NCBI GenBank assembly: GCA_001462345.1
Contig: LIUM01000019.1
Coordinates: forward strand, 1 to 64,000
DNA length: 64,000 nt
Reading direction: 5' to 3'
Origin: Fibrobacteria bacterium AD312
GTDB taxonomy: Bacteria > Fibrobacterota > Fibrobacteria > Fibrobacterales > Fibrobacteraceae
The notes beneath the pieces were generated by a model. It was given only the letters and a program-made list of their open reading frames with translations, did no database searches and had not been told where the DNA came from. Below are positions 62,271 through 64,000 of the stretch, one piece after another. Position 1 is the first letter of the stretch; each line of letters begins with the position of its first letter. The translations under genes were made by a program, and so were the position numbers.

Positions 62271-63542
62271 ATGACGGATATTACTATTTTCTATCGCCTA
62301 GGCCTCGCTTTAGGAATAGGATTCATTATAGGGTTACAAAGAGAACACTCTTATTATGATGTAAATGACACTCATCCTGCGGGTGTTCGTACTTTTGCCA
62401 TATCAGGCCTTTTAGGTGCACTTCTTCCTTTTATTGGCTCTTTGATGGGTACTCAGGTTCTTTTTTTTATAGGGTTTATTTTAATTGGACTCCTTTTAAT
62501 GACGGCTCACTTTGTAAGTAGTCAAATAAAAAAAGATTCCACAATAGGTTTAACGACTAGTCTTTCGATGCTTTTAGTTTTTTTACTAGGAGCTCTTTGT
62601 TGGTATAATCGATTATTAGAAGCGTGTGCTATTATGGTGTGTTTGCTTTCTTTATTGTCGTTTAAAGAACAAATTCATTCTTTTGCTCAAAAACTATCAA
62701 AAGAAGACATTTTAGCTACCATCAAGTTTGCTGTTATTGCGGCTCTTGTTTTGCCTTTCTTACCTAATGAATTTTATGGCCCGAAAGGTTTAGAAGTATT
62801 AAATCCATTTAATATTGGCCTTTTTGTAGTCTTTATTTCAGGAATTAGCTTTATCGGTTATGTTCTAGTAAAGGTAGTGGGGCCTGGTAAAGGAATTGGA
62901 ATTACGGGGATTCTCGGTGGTATAGCCTCTAGTACGGCTCTTACCTTAAACTTAACACAGAGAAGTCAAGGGAATGGGTCCTATAGTGGTAGCTTAGCCA
63001 TGGGCGTAATTCTATCTTGGTCTGTTATGTATTTAAGGTTGTATATTATTTGCTCTTTATTAAATCCTTCGTTAATGTCTACTTTAGCAGTTCCCATGCT
63101 TGTTCCAATGATTCCTGGGCTTCTTTACGCTGGTTATCTCAAGTATAGAGAAAGTAAAGTCCAAAAAGTAAATCCAGCGACTTTTACAAATCCATTTGAA
63201 CTAATGCCTGCGATTAAATTTGGTTTGATTTTTACTGTGGTTCTCTTTATTGCAAATGCAGCGAGAGTCTATTTTGGCAATCAAGGTCTCTTAATTTCAA
63301 GCTTTGTTGCTGGTTTTGCCGATATGGATGCAATCGCTTTATCTGTGATTGAAATGAATTCAAGTAATGCTTTGCCAGGAAAACAAGTCATTCTCGCCAT
63401 TTTATTTGCAGGGGTTGCAAATACCTTAACCAAAGGATCAATGGTTGTGCTTTTTGGTGAAAAATCAATGAAACGTGCCATTATACCAGCGATGGTTTTA
63501 ATTCTTTCTGTCACGGGTGGATTAATAGGTCTTTATTGGTAA
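62271..63542 (+). CDS. MgtC/SapB-DUF4010 membrane protein
   Basis: The 423-residue protein starts with an MgtC/SapB-like membrane domain (LGLALGIGFIIGLQREH, AGVRTFAISGLLGAL, about 1-140) and continues with a DUF4010 part (about 145-423; GILGGIASSTALTLNLTQRS, FVAGFADMDAIALSVIEMN). About eleven hydrophobic segments are seen. MgtC proteins are linked to low-magnesium survival and ATP synthase control, but the fused MgtC-DUF4010 proteins have no settled function; a transport role is plausible. GAGG precedes the ATG. It is monocistronic and followed by a terminator. Confidence 0.88.
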   Translation: MTDITIFYRLGLALGIGFIIGLQREHSYYDVNDTHPAGVRTFAISGLLGALLPFIGSLMGTQVLFFIGFILIGLLLMTAHFVSSQIKKDSTIGLTTSLSMLLVFLLGALCWYNRLLEACAIMVCLLSLLSFKEQIHSFAQKLSKEDILATIKFAVIAALVLPFLPNEFYGPKGLEVLNPFNIGLFVVFISGISFIGYVLVKVVGPGKGIGITGILGGIASSTALTLNLTQRSQGNGSYSGSLAMGVILSWSVMYLRLYIICSLLNPSLMSTLAVPMLVPMIPGLLYAGYLKYRESKVQKVNPATFTNPFELMPAIKFGLIFTVVLFIANAARVYFGNQGLLISSFVAGFADMDAIALSVIEMNSSNALPGKQVILAILFAGVANTLTKGSMVVLFGEKSMKRAIIPAMVLILSVTGGLIGLYW

Positions 63543-63557
63543 TTGAGATTAGAACAT

Positions 63558-63593
63558 AAAAAAAGCGTCTTTTTGAAAAAGACGCTTTTTTTA
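63558..63593. terminator. Bidirectional terminator between the MgtC/DUF4010 gene and rpsD
   Basis: The stem AAAGCGTCTTTTT/AAAAAGACGCTTT is flanked by A and T runs, so it can serve both convergent genes. Confidence 0.85.
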
Positions 63594-63608
63594 TAATAGC
63601 AGTAAAAA

Positions 63609-64000
63609 TTACCTGGAATAATATTCCACAACAAGTTGTTCTACTAGCTTTACAGGAATTTGTTCGCGTAAAGGAAGAGCAATGAGAGTACCTTGTAATT
63701 TTGTTTTATCTACAGAGAGGTATTCTGGTGCATCAGGAGCATTGCTTAAAGATTCGTTGATTTGAACGTGGGTCTTTGAGCGTTCACGAACAGAAATAAC
63801 GTCGTTTGCTTTAATCAAACGGCTAGGAGAGAAAGAGCGGACTCCATTGACTGCAAAATGACCATGAGCCACATATTGACGGGCAGCAAAAATAGTACGA
63901 GCAAAACCCATACGATAAACGAGTGCGTCTAAACGTGTTTCCAAAAGAATCATTAAGTTATCACCAGCAGAACCGCTACGACGGTTTGCTTCACTGTAAG
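63609..64000 (-). CDS. rpsD: 30S ribosomal protein S4, C-terminal part
   Basis: S4 binds the 5' domain of 16S rRNA and starts 30S assembly. The visible 130 residues contain the S4 RNA-binding domain (LLETRLDALVYRMGFARTIFAARQYVAHGHFAVNG) and the normal C-terminus VEQLVVEYYSR. The frame stays open to the end of the window (NRRSGSAGDNLM before the first internal ATG at 63953), so the start is beyond base 64000. Only rpsD's end is here; the other genes of the alpha operon (rpsM, rpsK, rpoA, rplQ) are not downstream, so rpsD is last in its transcript. Confidence 0.95.
   Translation of the reverse strand, partial: YSEANRRSGSAGDNLMILLETRLDALVYRMGFARTIFAARQYVAHGHFAVNGVRSFSPSRLIKANDVISVRERSKTHVQINESLSNAPDAPEYLSVDKTKLQGTLIALPLREQIPVKLVEQLVVEYYSR

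Noticed and set aside
1-64000. CRISPR arrays, insertion sequences, prophage or integrative elements
   Set aside because: No regularly spaced short repeats, no transposase or integrase and no attachment-site duplications were seen.

Overview
The window is a compact, AT-rich (roughly 38% G+C by eye) chromosomal segment of a Gram-negative, polysaccharide-degrading bacterium, most likely a member of the Fibrobacterota or a close relative in the FCB group. The clues are outer-membrane lipoprotein and LPS-assembly genes, a CE6 acetylxylan-esterase-like enzyme and a CE4 deacetylase that both carry CBM6 and a type-IX-like C-terminal domain (a Fibrobacter-style layout with Ser/Pro linkers), a short Bacteroidetes-like primary sigma factor, and TAnnTTTG promoter elements in front of many genes. 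No transposase, phage gene or CRISPR array was seen. Species assignment is inference.

Layout. 1-7.6 kb: end of an LptE-like gene, dnaA on the other strand, then a five-gene overlapping operon (small membrane protein, squalene synthase, lspA, RluA-type pseudouridine synthase, MurC/Mpl-type ligase) and a cNMP-GGDEF protein. 7.7-15.9 kb: amidohydrolase, CvpA and a Ser/Thr kinase, nadB, a PpiD/SurA-like foldase, tRNA-Glu, radA. 16-25 kb: an exported pentapeptide-repeat protein, a GGR-type flavoprotein with SufE, tsaE-nspC, and an envelope/transport operon (beta-rich secreted protein, FecCD permease, ATPase, TraB/GumN lipoprotein). 25-31.2 kb: sigma-54 activator, proC, rho with a large Asn-rich N-terminus, then folK-deoxynucleoside kinase-panC. 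31.3-38.6 kb: a 2425-residue exported protein made of 22 related domains plus one divergent domain. 38.9-42.2 kb: sigma factor, receiver-like small protein, membrane M23 peptidase with a MinD/CpaE-like cytosolic domain, small lipoprotein. 42.3-54.7 kb: leuCD, lipoprotein, YbiT-type ABC-F, giant acyl-CoA dehydratase activase, cimA-hisD, tRNA-Pro. 54.8-64 kb: divergent CE6/CE4 pair, ilvD, a THUMP methyltransferase, an MgtC/DUF4010 membrane protein, and rpsD running off the end.

How it fits together. cimA, leuCD and ilvD supply the pyruvate/citramalate route to isoleucine and part of leucine and valine synthesis; hisD, proC, panC, nadB and folK are further anabolic genes. The envelope theme is strong: LptE, LspA, the PpiD-like foldase, the exported repeat proteins, the M23 peptidase and several lipoproteins. 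The two esterases would remove acetyl groups from xylan or related polysaccharides. The most unusual items are the giant protein, whose domains repeat in an A-B-C order with lysine-rich loops only in the A domains; the pseudo-MinD/M23 membrane protein with its receiver-like partner; a set of TAnnTTTG promoters, three of them placed so close to the ATG that the mRNAs would be leaderless; and a YbiT homologue in which one whole composite ATP site looks degenerate.
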